NCBI GenBank assembly: GCA_025355645.1
Contig: JANXZG010000019.1
Location: 62,001-126,000 of the forward strand
DNA: 64,000 nt
Origin: Gammaproteobacteria bacterium
GTDB lineage: Bacteria > Pseudomonadota > Gammaproteobacteria > Steroidobacterales > Steroidobacteraceae
Direction of reading: 5' to 3'
A model generated the notes under the pieces. The model did no database searches and had not been told where the DNA came from. It worked only from the letters and a program-made list of their open reading frames with translations. This document shows, piece after piece, positions 53,689 to 62,825 of this stretch. A program made the translations under genes and the position numbers. Every line of letters starts with the position of its first letter. Within the stretch, counting starts at the first letter, position 1.

Positions 53689-55085
53689 GATTTTGGCAGC
53701 GAGACCTTCATCCATGCTGGTGAAGACACAAGCTTCAGATATCCCCTCAAATCCGGCAGCTGCTCAATCTCGGACGATAAAACCGCGGTTTCCGTCGCCG
53801 ACTGCTCACTGATATTAGTTGAGCGCCTGGAGCCGCGCGCCCCGAAGATTCCCTCTCTGTCACGACCGCGTGAAGTATGGCGCCGGAGGATCTCCCGCTC
53901 CCCGATTAACCTGGATGCAAATTGCGATGTCCCTCCATTTTCACTGCCGGCGCAGCGCAGTATCAGCGTATTTCCACAATTCTCGACCAGGGTTTGCGCG
54001 CTGCCCGCCCCGTAGGTCGATGAAACTTGGGCAATCGATTGAAAGCCAAGAACGCATCGGCCGCCAAATTTTCTCAGCCTTGCGAGCGCATCCTTGAGTC
54101 CGTCTATCGCCCCCAGGGCGTCAAGTTCGTCGACGACGAACCACAGCCGCTGATCCTGATCTTCGGCGCCACTCATTGCTTCGAATATAGCCAGCCGCAT
54201 CCACGCGGCAATCACTGTGCGTAACGCGGCAATCTGTCCGGCCTTATATGGAATAAAAAGTATTGCCGATGAATCTTCGTTCCTGACCCAGGAGCGAACC
54301 GAAAATAATGAGGTGCGCTGGGCCTGAATGTGCTCGAAGGGCGCAACTGCAGAACCGACCACCGACCTAATCGAACCAAACATTCGCGCGTTGTCCGGGT
54401 CAAGGAACGGTTGCGCAGGTGTGCCCGCGACGATGGGGCGAAGCTCATCGGCGCCGGCGACCGTCAGAAGGCGCCATAATTCTGCGCTGTCGGAGCATCC
54501 CACGCGTTGGCATCGGCGTGCGATAGCTGTCAGGAACGCTCGCGCATAACCCCGCCATTCCTGCGTCGAGGCGTCCTCGGAGGTGGGTATGAGCCCCGCG
54601 GCGAGTTGCTCGACATCATAGGGATTCCGCAACTCGCCAAACCAGTCCCATTTCGCCGAATTGCGCTCGAATGGATTCAGGATGATATCGCCGCGATAAC
54701 GACTATAAAAACGATTCAGGTAACCCCCATCCGGATCGGCAATGACAGCGCGGTCGCCACGCGCTATAGCCCGCGCCAGAAGCTCGCGGATGGCCGTCGA
54801 CTTTCCCGTGCCGGTCGTGCCGACAAGCTTGAAATGCTTGGTCTCATCCAGGCGGGGAATTTCGACACCCGCGACCGTTATGAAGTCCGTGTGCCACTTA
54901 AGGCGCATCGCCGACCTTCGCTGAGCGCGCCTGCCGTCGGTCACGAGCACCCCGCGCCGGTGCAGCGGGCGTACCATGCGGCGTTTGCCGATAAGCATTG
55001 CCAATGCTGCGAGCACCAACAGCAGCGCGATTACGCTTATTCGCCGCTGTTCGATAAAATGCAGCCATAAAGCCGGTTGTGGCAC
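53685..55085 (-). CDS. Type IV coupling ATPase, VirD4/TraD-like (second copy)
   Basis: 466 residues from GTG 55085. One N-terminal transmembrane segment (VIALLLVLAALAMLIG), then a RecA-like domain: Walker A LVGTTGTGKST, Walker B WFVVDELDALG, and DPDGGYLNRF, GGRCVLGFQS and ENCGNTLILRC motifs characteristic of TraD/VirD4 coupling proteins. It would bring the relaxosome to the secretion channel and pump DNA. It is a paralogue of the larger coupling protein at 55599-57257, sharing motifs nearly throughout the ATPase domain, and the two are separated by one small gene. Confidence 0.88.
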   Translation of the reverse strand: MPQPALWLHFIEQRRISVIALLLVLAALAMLIGKRRMVRPLHRRGVLVTDGRRAQRRSAMRLKWHTDFITVAGVEIPRLDETKHFKLVGTTGTGKSTAIRELLARAIARGDRAVIADPDGGYLNRFYSRYRGDIILNPFERNSAKWDWFGELRNPYDVEQLAAGLIPTSEDASTQEWRGYARAFLTAIARRCQRVGCSDSAELWRLLTVAGADELRPIVAGTPAQPFLDPDNARMFGSIRSVVGSAVAPFEHIQAQRTSLFSVRSWVRNEDSSAILFIPYKAGQIAALRTVIAAWMRLAIFEAMSGAEDQDQRLWFVVDELDALGAIDGLKDALARLRKFGGRCVLGFQSIAQVSSTYGAGSAQTLVENCGNTLILRCAGSENGGTSQFASRLIGEREILRRHTSRGRDREGIFGARGSRRSTNISEQSATETAVLSSEIEQLPDLRGYLKLVSSPAWMKVSLPKS

Positions 55086-55086
55086 T

Positions 55087-55599
55087 TCAATAACCCCTTG
55101 CTATTCGATAGTCAGCTTGCTCGCCAAACACAGGCGCTCTGCTGTCGATTCGCACGCATAGCCGTTGCTGATCGCCGCAGCGTCGCCACTCAACCTGCGC
55201 GCCTTGCTGCCTCAGGCGAACTAATGAACTCTCCATGTCGGCGCGTTGGGCGCGTAGCGCCGCCAGTTCCGCTGCCGACGGGACGAGCCAGGCAATACCG
55301 CCAATGGAAATCGCAGTTGCCAGCAATATGAGTGCGAACCCGCAGGTCAACACCCGGGTATGCGCGAAGCGCGCGGCCCGGCGCATCGCCCGGACCGCCG
55401 CCTGGCTCTCCGTGTGCACCGCCTGCAATTCATCAAGAAGAGTGCGACGAATCTCGTCGCGAACGACTGTATCTAGGTCACGTACGTGAGCCTGCAGGCG
55501 CTGCAGGTTTTCCGCAGCGAGTGCCTGATGTAACTGCGCGCTTTCCATCAGCAGCCCGAGCTTCAGTGTGTCATCCGGCATGCCAGGAGCCATTGTCAT
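55087..55599 (-). CDS. Coiled-coil membrane protein between the coupling ATPases
   Basis: 170 residues. Long N-terminal amphipathic region with heptads (QRLQAHVRDLDTVVRDEIRR), one transmembrane helix (VLTCGFALILLATAISIGGI), then a second coiled-coil stretch (ELAALRAQRADMESSLVRLR) and a short C-terminal part with one Cys pair. The start overlaps the coupling ATPase stop (TAATG). This resembles the small TraX/MobX-like membrane proteins that help couple relaxosome and VirD4, but the match is by layout only. Confidence 0.6.
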   Translation of the reverse strand: MTMAPGMPDDTLKLGLLMESAQLHQALAAENLQRLQAHVRDLDTVVRDEIRRTLLDELQAVHTESQAAVRAMRRAARFAHTRVLTCGFALILLATAISIGGIAWLVPSAAELAALRAQRADMESSLVRLRQQGAQVEWRRCGDQQRLCVRIDSRAPVFGEQADYRIARGY

Positions 55600-57257
55600 T
55601 AAATTTCCAGGGAATCCCGAACGAACTTAGGCTGTGCCAGCTGACGAGATGCCGCCGGCATGGGTGGATCGTAGCGGGGTGTAAGTTGCGAAGGCGCAAG
55701 TGCGACGCGCCGCCAATGCGGCGTGGATGCGAGTTTGATGTACCCGGCGAGATCCGGCAGTTGCTCAATTTCGGAAGGCAGTAATGCCGCTTCTAAGGCG
55801 AGATGTTCGCTGCGCGTTCGTGCGCCAATGAACTCGCCGCAGCGCCGGCTGGTGGAAGTTGTTGTCCGCAAGACCTCCCGATCTCCGACAAGCTGCGAGG
55901 CGAATCTCGCCGTTCCACCGCCTTCACTGGCCGAGCAGCGCAGGATCAGGGTGTTCCCGCAGTTCTCGACGATCGTGTGTGCGTCACCCTGGCCGTAAGT
56001 CGTCGAGACCTGGGCGATGGACTGAAACCCAAGGACGCAGCGGCCACCAAATTTTCGCAGTCGCGCAAGTGCGTCTTTCAACCCATCGATCTGCTCAAGC
56101 GCATCAAGCTCATCTACGACAAACCATGTGCGACGGACATTGCAACCGCCACCTTCCTCGCCATGACTCATCGTCTCGAATATCGCGAGCCGCATCCACG
56201 CGGATATCGTCGAACGCAGGGCAGCGATTTGCCCCGCCTCGTAAGGAATAAATAACGCCCCGGCTTTGGTTTCCCTGACCCACTGGCGCACTGACAAGGG
56301 ATTGCCCTTCTGTTGCGTGATATGCTCGAGCGAACCAATTGCCGATGCCGTCACAGAGCGAATCGAATCAAACATCCGCTCGTTGTGTTCATTCAGAAAC
56401 GGTTGCGCGGGCGTTCCCCGTACCAAAGTTCGGAGTTCACCGGGGTTCGCGACCACCAAGAGCCGATAGAGTTCGCCAGTGTCCTTTGATCCTGAATCGC
56501 TCATCTGCCGCGTTACTGCGGCAAAAAATGTTCGCGCATAGGCTCGCCAGCTGCGATCCTGGCCCGCATGATCCGGGATCAGTGCTCGGGCCAGCTGCTC
56601 GACGTCATAGGAATTCTGAATTTCCCCGAACAGGTCCCATTTGACCGAACGTGCGTCAAATGGGTTCAGGATGACATCGCCGCGCGAGATATCATGAAAT
56701 CGCCGCAGGTAACTACCGTCAGGATCGGCAATCACCAATCGATCGCCACGGTCCAGTGCACCGCTTATCAGCTCCGCGATCGCGGTGCTCTTTCCAGTGC
56801 CGGTGGTGCCTATCAGCTTGAAGTGCTTGGCCTCATCAGAATGGGGGACCGTAACGCCGGCTAGGGAAATTTCACGCGGCCGTGCTTCCAACGCTGTCCG
56901 ATCTGGCGCTGCGACCGATCCAACGAGAACTCGGGCTCCCCTAACGTGCCTATAGTCCGGTTCGCAGGCGCGTGCCATAACGCGGCCACCGGCATAGCCA
57001 ATGGCACCGCTAATTGCCGCTCCTATAGCCACCTGCAGCAGCGGTGCAGCAGTTGATCCAAAAATCGGTGCAAGAGTGCCGACAAGTGCCGCGCCGCCCG
57101 CCCCCACCAGGGTCAGCGGGGCGCTCGCGATCGGAGCCATGAGATAGTTGCGGACATGTGCACGCCCGCGAATCAGGCCCGCAATCATGGGTCCTTGCAC
57201 GGCTGCATATCCCACCGCGAGGCCCGTCCAGCCATGAGCGAACGCCGGACTGATCAC
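55599..57257 (-). CDS. Type IV coupling ATPase, VirD4/TraD-like (first copy)
   Basis: 552 residues. N-terminal region with two or more membrane segments (SAPLTLVGAGGAALVGTLAP, VAIGAAISGAIGYAGG), then an ATPase domain with Walker A LIGTTGTGKST, DPDGSYLRRF, VVDELDALEQ and GGRCVLGFQSIAQ. Compared with the downstream copy it has a longer membrane part and a C-terminal tail (ASRQLAQPKFVRDSLEI). Both keep Walker motifs and so could be active. It overlaps virB11 by four bases. Confidence 0.9.
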   Translation of the reverse strand: MISPAFAHGWTGLAVGYAAVQGPMIAGLIRGRAHVRNYLMAPIASAPLTLVGAGGAALVGTLAPIFGSTAAPLLQVAIGAAISGAIGYAGGRVMARACEPDYRHVRGARVLVGSVAAPDRTALEARPREISLAGVTVPHSDEAKHFKLIGTTGTGKSTAIAELISGALDRGDRLVIADPDGSYLRRFHDISRGDVILNPFDARSVKWDLFGEIQNSYDVEQLARALIPDHAGQDRSWRAYARTFFAAVTRQMSDSGSKDTGELYRLLVVANPGELRTLVRGTPAQPFLNEHNERMFDSIRSVTASAIGSLEHITQQKGNPLSVRQWVRETKAGALFIPYEAGQIAALRSTISAWMRLAIFETMSHGEEGGGCNVRRTWFVVDELDALEQIDGLKDALARLRKFGGRCVLGFQSIAQVSTTYGQGDAHTIVENCGNTLILRCSASEGGGTARFASQLVGDREVLRTTTSTSRRCGEFIGARTRSEHLALEAALLPSEIEQLPDLAGYIKLASTPHWRRVALAPSQLTPRYDPPMPAASRQLAQPKFVRDSLEI

Positions 57258-58315
57258 AGTTCTTTCTCCTGCGCGCGCAGGATTTTGTACTTAATGGCGG
57301 GATCGAACCAGATCTCCTTTATAAAGCGCTGGTGCCGCTCAACCCCGAATTGGATCACGACATCTACCAGCAGGTATAAAAGGTTCTTGATATCCCGCCG
57401 CGCCAGTTCCCGGCCGCCTTGATTCTGCTTGACGAGCAATACGAGTTGTTCAAACGCAAGGTCGGCGCTGGCGGCGTGCACACTGGTAATGGAGCCGGGA
57501 TGCCCTGAATTTACATTGCGCAAATAGTCAAACGCTTCATCGGCACGAAGTTCAGCCAGCAATATTCGGTCTGGCTTCATGCGCAAGCAGGATTCGAGCA
57601 ACTGCTTCGGGGTCACGCGCGCCAGTCCCTGATCATCCTTCGAATAAAACAGGCGGACATGATTCGGATGCCGATCGAGCACCAGCTCGCGCGCATCCTC
57701 GATCGTGATAAGGCGTTCGTCCGAGGGAATTTCCCGAATCAGGGCCTTGGTCCAAGTGGTCTTGCCGGAGCCTGTAGGACCGGATACAAGGATGTTCTTG
57801 CGTCCCAGCACTGCGAGACGCATAAATCCCTCGTATTCTTTTGCATCCAACAGGTGAAGCAGGTCAGCATCAATCTTCTCTGGTGCGCCGACGGAGCGCT
57901 TTATCTGCCGGAATATTCCGCTTTTTGCCAAGTCTTCGATCGTCCATAGTTGATCGGAAGGGCGACGGATGGTGATGGCGACACACCCGGCGCTCGTGGC
58001 CGGCGGGATCACGATCTGTACCCTTTCACCGCTGGGCAATGATGCCGACAACAGCGGGGAGGTCTCGTCGATGCGTTGCTGGGTGGAATTTGCGACAAGC
58101 TTTGCGAGCCGGTGACACCATTCGTAGTCAGCGAACGGTATCGAGTGACGATGCCATCCCTGATGCGTTTCGAGATATGCTTCGCCTGGGCTGTTTATGC
58201 AGAGCTCCATGACGTCGGGGTTTGCCAGAAGCGGTCGCAAAGCCTGCAGATTCAGCGATAGCGCTGTTGCGTCGGTTGTCACGTCAGGGCTTGCCGGCGT
58301 CAGCGTGCAATGCAT
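57254..58315 (-). CDS. virB11: VirB11-type secretion ATPase
   Basis: 353 residues. AAA+-like hexameric ATPase: Walker A VSGPTGSGKTTWTK, Asp box ITIEDARELVL, Walker B PDRILLAELRADEAF, His box NSGHPGSITSVHA. VirB11 powers pilus assembly and substrate transfer in conjugative type IV secretion. Start ATG 58315 overlaps the virB10 end by 32 bases; GTG 58282 directly after the virB10 stop is a possible alternative. Overlap with the next coupling gene is ATGA. Confidence 0.95.
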   Translation of the reverse strand: MHCTLTPASPDVTTDATALSLNLQALRPLLANPDVMELCINSPGEAYLETHQGWHRHSIPFADYEWCHRLAKLVANSTQQRIDETSPLLSASLPSGERVQIVIPPATSAGCVAITIRRPSDQLWTIEDLAKSGIFRQIKRSVGAPEKIDADLLHLLDAKEYEGFMRLAVLGRKNILVSGPTGSGKTTWTKALIREIPSDERLITIEDARELVLDRHPNHVRLFYSKDDQGLARVTPKQLLESCLRMKPDRILLAELRADEAFDYLRNVNSGHPGSITSVHAASADLAFEQLVLLVKQNQGGRELARRDIKNLLYLLVDVVIQFGVERHQRFIKEIWFDPAIKYKILRAQEKEL

Positions 58316-59447
58316 AGACCGCCCGAAAATCCAGATCGCGGGCCACCACGACTTGAATACGATCGCCTTGGGATTTCTGTATGGTCGGTGGGATGGCTAC
58401 CGTGCTCTTCAGCACCTCCGTTCCAATGCCCTCCGACGCGCTCGGGTCGACGACCACCGCACTGCCGCCATTTCGTGAAGATTGCACTGCGGCCTGGACT
58501 GCACCGTCAAGCACCGAAATCAGCATTGCCGCGCCGAATCGGCCCCAGAAATGGCGGTTCACTTCCCCGGGAAGGCCAGACCTGCCCAATTCATCCGCAC
58601 CGGGCGAAGCCAGTGGCACAACGACGCCGGTAGGTGTTCTAGCTTCGTCCCAAATGACAAACACTCGCGCAGAACCCTGCTGCACCTGACCGCGCGTCTC
58701 GCCGACGAGTTTGGTGCCGCGCTCCATCAGTACGACCTTTCCATCAACCCCAAACGTATCGGTGGCAGTGATGCAGGTGGCCATTCCGGGCAGGGTCGAA
58801 TCAATTGCCGTTTCCAGGGTGCAATCAATAAAAGCGCCCTTCGGCAAAAGCAGCCGCATGGAAGGCAATAACTGTGCATGCACCGATGTCGACAACCCAG
58901 GACGCAGCAGTGCGGACAAAGTCCCCGCCTCATGCTTGCTGTCGTCCGGGGCGGGGCTGCTTGCATCTGATCCCGATGCAAGCATCGGCAAGGAGATTGC
59001 AGACTGAGCAGCAAATGCAGCGCCCGACAGCTGGCGTTCCAGCAAGAGCTGGCTGGCGCTCTTGGGGAGAGGGGTACCGGGCGCGAGACCAGCGGCCGGC
59101 AGCTCCGGTTGCGGAGCCACGGCCACAGGAGGCCAATCCGGGGTTGCGACGGTAGCCACGCGAGCGACCGAATCCACGTCCGGCCGTTGCGGCGCAGTGA
59201 GCCGCCCAAGGGATGGCAATGGCTGGTCGCCCTGTGCGCGGTGCCGGGCCAACTCCTGCGCGTTATGGCGGGCATCTGTTTGCCGCGAAATTGTGTTTGC
59301 GTAATACCAGATCAGCAATCCCAAGCCCAGCGCCGACATGAGGGTGATTGCAAGAATGGAACTGATGCGTGAGGACATAGCGCGCTCTCGGGCGATTGCC
59401 GGCGCCGCACGCTCACCGCGTAGCTCGGAAGACCCGGAGTCGCTCAT
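58284..59447 (-). CDS. virB10: VirB10-type type IV secretion protein
   Basis: 387 residues. N-terminal transmembrane helix (ISSILAITLMSALGLGLLIWYY), a long Pro-rich periplasmic linker, then the conserved C-terminal beta-barrel: LLPKGAFIDCTLETAIDST, GMATCITATDTFGVDGKVVLM, RGTKLVGE, TPTGVVVPLASPG and the helix loop (AAMLISVLDGAVQAA) that forms the outer-membrane channel. It links inner and outer membranes and transmits energy. Overlaps virB9 at ATGA. Confidence 0.94.
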   Translation of the reverse strand: MSDSGSSELRGERAAPAIARERAMSSRISSILAITLMSALGLGLLIWYYANTISRQTDARHNAQELARHRAQGDQPLPSLGRLTAPQRPDVDSVARVATVATPDWPPVAVAPQPELPAAGLAPGTPLPKSASQLLLERQLSGAAFAAQSAISLPMLASGSDASSPAPDDSKHEAGTLSALLRPGLSTSVHAQLLPSMRLLLPKGAFIDCTLETAIDSTLPGMATCITATDTFGVDGKVVLMERGTKLVGETRGQVQQGSARVFVIWDEARTPTGVVVPLASPGADELGRSGLPGEVNRHFWGRFGAAMLISVLDGAVQAAVQSSRNGGSAVVVDPSASEGIGTEVLKSTVAIPPTIQKSQGDRIQVVVARDLDFRAVYALHADAGKP

Positions 59448-60259
59448 GGCATCGCTCCGTTCGTTTCACGCTTGACGTCCGGGGAAATTGTGCCGGACTT
59501 AAGCCTTTCCCCACCGCCGGTAAATGCCGCATTGACGATGCAGCCGGTCAGACGCCCGCGCCTAACCACGAATTGTCGCGCGACCCGATGAACTATTACA
59601 TCGCCGTCGGCAACGCTGAAATTCAGCAAGGACTCAATGCCATCTGCGTTTCGGACAAAAATTGCCGGCAGTTCAGCTTGCGCGCTAAAGCGAATCCGCG
59701 TGTGGATCCCATTGTCCGACGCGGCAATCGGCTTTAGCGAGGGCTCACCGCAATACCAATAATCGGTATTGTTTTGTGCGGTCAGGGAGGCCTCCTGCAA
59801 GCGTGAGTTTAGATGAGCTTCGGTTGCCTCCGCGAGCCCCCGCGCCTGGGGTGATGCATAGGAGAAGCGCAGCGCATATATGATGTCGTTATCGCCCGAG
59901 CCAGGATGATTTCCGGTAACCGTGTAATCGATCTGATATTGGCGCCGGGTGGTAAGAACGGTCAGGTTAGTCGCCACCCGCGCCGCCTTCGGCTTAATAA
60001 ACAGGTGATTTTCCTGCCCCACAAATGACACCGCCTCGATGTCACCGGCGCCCAGGCCAACAAAGCTCTCACCCGCTTCAAACTGCAGATCGATCTGATA
60101 GCCGATAACCCCGCGCAGGTGATAAACCTGGTCGGCACTGTAGGGCGCAACCCGCAAGCGACTATCGAGGCTTCCCTTCGCCTGCAAGGATTCTGATGCA
60201 ACGTCAACGGCATGCAGCGTAGCGAGCGCAGCCAGCCCAAGAACGATTTTGTTTTTCAT
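59444..60259 (-). CDS. virB9: VirB9-type type IV secretion protein
   Basis: 271 residues with a signal peptide (VLGLAALATLHAVDVASES). VirB9/TrbG pattern: YHLRGVIGYQIDLQFEAGE, FIKPKAARVATNLTVLTTRR (split), YWYCGEPSLKP, and a C-terminal region (ADGDVIVHRVARQFVVRRG). Part of the outer-membrane core complex with VirB7 and VirB10. The conserved Cys in YWYCG could link to VirB7. Overlap ATGA with virB8. Confidence 0.93.
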   Translation of the reverse strand: MKNKIVLGLAALATLHAVDVASESLQAKGSLDSRLRVAPYSADQVYHLRGVIGYQIDLQFEAGESFVGLGAGDIEAVSFVGQENHLFIKPKAARVATNLTVLTTRRQYQIDYTVTGNHPGSGDNDIIYALRFSYASPQARGLAEATEAHLNSRLQEASLTAQNNTDYWYCGEPSLKPIAASDNGIHTRIRFSAQAELPAIFVRNADGIESLLNFSVADGDVIVHRVARQFVVRRGRLTGCIVNAAFTGGGERLKSGTISPDVKRETNGAMP

Positions 60260-60972
60260 GTCTTTGGTTCCTGGTTCGCCGGCTCCGAAAACACCTCAGG
60301 TTCAGTTTTGAAGTCGATAATCTTGAATCCAAGTGGGTTCCACCGGCGCGTCTTTGGGTCGGTGGCAGGATCCGTATAGGCAAATTGAATTGTGGCGATC
60401 CAATGGCTGAATTTTTCCTCCGCGCCGACTCCCGCACTCAGCGCCTTGACGTACCTTACCTGTGCCAGGTCTGACATCCCGCTGGCGCGCGTAAAGAAGG
60501 TGGCCGACTGCACCTGAATTCTCACACTGCTTCCGTCCTTGTGGACGTTCAGAGGTGAAGCGGGATTGGTTGTCGTCCAAGCGGCATACCAAGCCTGGTT
60601 TCGCTGGGCGGAATGAAATGCGCCGCACTCTTCATAGTCGCTTTCAGCCGTAGCGAAGCTAAAGCGCTCGCAGACTGTCACGTAGTGCGTGAGAAAATAC
60701 CTGCTAACCGTTTCATCCGGCTGGGTGGTAGCCGTATATGTGGGGACTACGTCGACGATTCCGGTTGTATTATCGACACGGATGACGAATGGCTCGACGC
60801 GCTTGAGCGGCATCAAAAAAACCAATGCAAGTGATGCGGCGATTGCGCAGCTCCAACCCGCCCCAGCCACCGTCCACGCTGTACGGTGGCTACGTTTTAG
60901 CTGTGCATTTCGATCCGCATCCCAGGTCTGCGCTTCGAGGAAGTAGCCGTGCAACTCCCCGGAAGTGCTCAT
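60256..60972 (-). CDS. virB8: VirB8-type type IV secretion protein
   Basis: 238 residues. Short cytoplasmic N-terminus, one transmembrane helix (SCAIAASLALVFLMPL), then the NTF2-like periplasmic domain: PFVIRVDNTTGIVDVVPTY, DETVSRYFLTHYVTVCERFSF, SVRIQVQSATFFT, and RWNPLGFKIIDF at the C-terminus. Inner-membrane assembly factor of the channel. Overlaps virB7 at ATGA and virB9 at ATGA. Confidence 0.94.
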   Translation of the reverse strand: MSTSGELHGYFLEAQTWDADRNAQLKRSHRTAWTVAGAGWSCAIAASLALVFLMPLKRVEPFVIRVDNTTGIVDVVPTYTATTQPDETVSRYFLTHYVTVCERFSFATAESDYEECGAFHSAQRNQAWYAAWTTTNPASPLNVHKDGSSVRIQVQSATFFTRASGMSDLAQVRYVKALSAGVGAEEKFSHWIATIQFAYTDPATDPKTRRWNPLGFKIIDFKTEPEVFSEPANQEPKT

Positions 60973-61112
60973 GGTTTTCGTCCCGCGACACCATGCGACA
61001 GTACCTGCCCGCCCGGCGGGTTTATTGCGGTTAATTTACTGTTGCAGCGTATTTCCCGTGCTGAACACGCTGATAACAACACTGATAAAAAGGCGACCTG
61101 CCATATGTGCAT
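60969..61112 (-). CDS. virB7: Small VirB7-like lipoprotein
   Basis: 47 residues from ATG 61112 with the strong site AAGGAGG just upstream. MHIWQVAFLSVLLSAC forms a lipoprotein signal with lipobox LSAC; the mature part is short with one further Cys (REIRCNSK). Position between virB6 and virB8, and the overlap of its stop with virB8 ATG, match VirB7, which stabilises VirB9. Sequence similarity in VirB7 is too low to confirm by eye. Confidence 0.7.
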   Translation of the reverse strand: MHIWQVAFLSVLLSACSAREIRCNSKLTAINPPGGQVLSHGVAGRKP

Positions 61113-61140
61113 ATACCCTCCTTGGTATGCATCGTTCCTG

Positions 61141-62085
61141 TCAATCGCGAAACATTCGCCACCGGTCCGCGGCCGCGCCGATGCCACTCCCCGCCTTGTT
61201 GTAGAGATATGCGGCGCCCGGCCGCACCGCCCCGCCCACTGCGGACGCGCCCCAACTGATTGCCCGGCTAAACGCGCCGAAAGAATTTAGGGCGATCCCG
61301 CCCGCTAGCGCTGCCGCTATGGGCATTACCTGACGCATCATCAAAAATACCAGGACCGCGACAAGCACCATATTTAGCGCGTCCACTGTCAATATCGCGG
61401 CCCCGCGCGCAGCTGTCTGGGCGGCATAGCTGTTCACTATTTGCAACAGGAGCGCACCAACCATCACCGTGAGAATCGTAATCAGCGCGTAATTGGCCAA
61501 TTGGCCGATCCAGGCCGAGAAGAATTTTTTTGTCGTTTCGAAAAACAGTAGTGCGATAAAGAGCGGGCCTAGAGCGAGCAGAATCGCCACGGCGACATTA
61601 GAGAGCGCGATAAGGAACATCGCATAGATACAAAGTGTGCCGATCAGGACCCATACAATCGCGCCAGCAAGGTAAAAGCCAAAGTCGCCGCTAAGCAAGC
61701 CTCCTTTGGCCCAGAGATTTCCAGCCACTGCTCCGCCGCTCTGCCAAATTGCATCGAGGGTCACAACCGGGTCTGCCGCACCGACAAGAGCTGAGGCAAG
61801 TTGCGCGGGGGCGTTGTAAAAAGTGTCTACAATTACGGAGTTGTACAGCCAAAGTCGCAGGCCTGTGCCGAGGACGATAGCTACAACGACAATGCGTTTT
61901 AGCCCCGCGACGACTGGTTCCTCTATTTTTCCGGTCAGGTGCATATAGCCCCAGATCATTATGTAGATCGTTGCAAGGGTCACGACCGCCGGTTCAAGAA
62001 TGGTGGCCAAACGGGCGGTGTTATCACCGACGTAGGTCGACAACTGGCTGTTGAGCCACCCCCAAAATGTTGCGAAAAATCCCAT
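61141..62085 (-). CDS. virB6: VirB6/TrbL-type polytopic membrane protein
   Basis: 314 residues with about seven transmembrane stretches (for example VVVAIVLGTGLRLWLY, FYLAGAIVWVLIGTLCIYAM, LSNVAVAILLALGPLFIALLF) and the TrbL/VirB6 motif FFETTKKFFSAWIGQLANYAL. C-terminal cytoplasmic tail is Gly/Ala-rich. It forms part of the inner-membrane channel. It lies 28 bases before virB7. Confidence 0.92.
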   Translation of the reverse strand: MGFFATFWGWLNSQLSTYVGDNTARLATILEPAVVTLATIYIMIWGYMHLTGKIEEPVVAGLKRIVVVAIVLGTGLRLWLYNSVIVDTFYNAPAQLASALVGAADPVVTLDAIWQSGGAVAGNLWAKGGLLSGDFGFYLAGAIVWVLIGTLCIYAMFLIALSNVAVAILLALGPLFIALLFFETTKKFFSAWIGQLANYALITILTVMVGALLLQIVNSYAAQTAARGAAILTVDALNMVLVAVLVFLMMRQVMPIAAALAGGIALNSFGAFSRAISWGASAVGGAVRPGAAYLYNKAGSGIGAAADRWRMFRD

Positions 62086-62112
62086 AGCATTCCTTTGCAG
62101 GGAAAAACCTCG

Positions 62113-62823
62113 TTACGGAGTGGGCTGAAACCGAGTAGCAAATTGGCCATGGCCCGCGACTACTTGCTCCTGCAACTGCTCATGGGCGGCCGCGGCATCG
62201 GCCTGGCTGGCCTGAAAAAGACTTAGCAACTTTGTCTGCTCGTTCTGAAGCATGCCCTGCTCGGCACTGATCCTTGCATGCAGATCAAGAATCCCCTTCT
62301 GATCATTAGCTACCCCGATAGTGCCGATCAGGCCCTGCAGACCAGAGAAGCGTCCGCTCGCATTCGACACGGCGTCCCGGGACAACGCCTGATTGGTTGC
62401 GGCCGCATTTCGTGCGGCGACAATCCGTTGCTGGTCGGCCGGCGATAGCGCAGCGAGCGACTGCGGCGACAGCACTGCATTGCCGCTAACCAAAGTCTGA
62501 ACACTTGTGGCCAACGCCGGATACATGTTGTTAAGAACTTGAGGTGCACCACTCAACGGTGTCCAGCTGGTCGGCAGGTAATTGCGCATAACGTTGCCTA
62601 GCAGCAGCTGCATGCCCCTGTTTCCAGTCATCGTCTGCAGTGCCTGCTCGGCCTGCCCCAATTGGCTATTCGCGGCCGCAAGCACCTGCTGCGTTGTTTG
62701 CACTTCCTGAATGATGTTGGCAAGCGCTGGGACGTCAATAACCGCCATCTGGGCTTGAGAGGGTAGCGCGACAACCGTCGAGGCCGTGCAGGCAATGAGT
62801 GCGATTTTTCTGATCGGTTTCAT
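62113..62823 (-). CDS. virB5: VirB5/TrbJ-type pilus-tip/adhesin subunit
   Basis: 236 residues from ATG 62823 (ribosome site AAGGGG upstream), with a signal peptide (ALIACTASTVVALPSQAQ). Helical, Gln/Ala-rich mature part (IIQEVQTTQQVLAAANSQLGQ) and a long C-terminal coiled-coil (SAEQGMLQNEQTKLLSLFQASQ), as in VirB5/TrbJ. Minor pilus component. It follows virB4 by two bases. Confidence 0.85.
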   Translation of the reverse strand: MKPIRKIALIACTASTVVALPSQAQMAVIDVPALANIIQEVQTTQQVLAAANSQLGQAEQALQTMTGNRGMQLLLGNVMRNYLPTSWTPLSGAPQVLNNMYPALATSVQTLVSGNAVLSPQSLAALSPADQQRIVAARNAAATNQALSRDAVSNASGRFSGLQGLIGTIGVANDQKGILDLHARISAEQGMLQNEQTKLLSLFQASQADAAAAHEQLQEQVVAGHGQFATRFQPTP

Positions 62824-62825
62824 GG

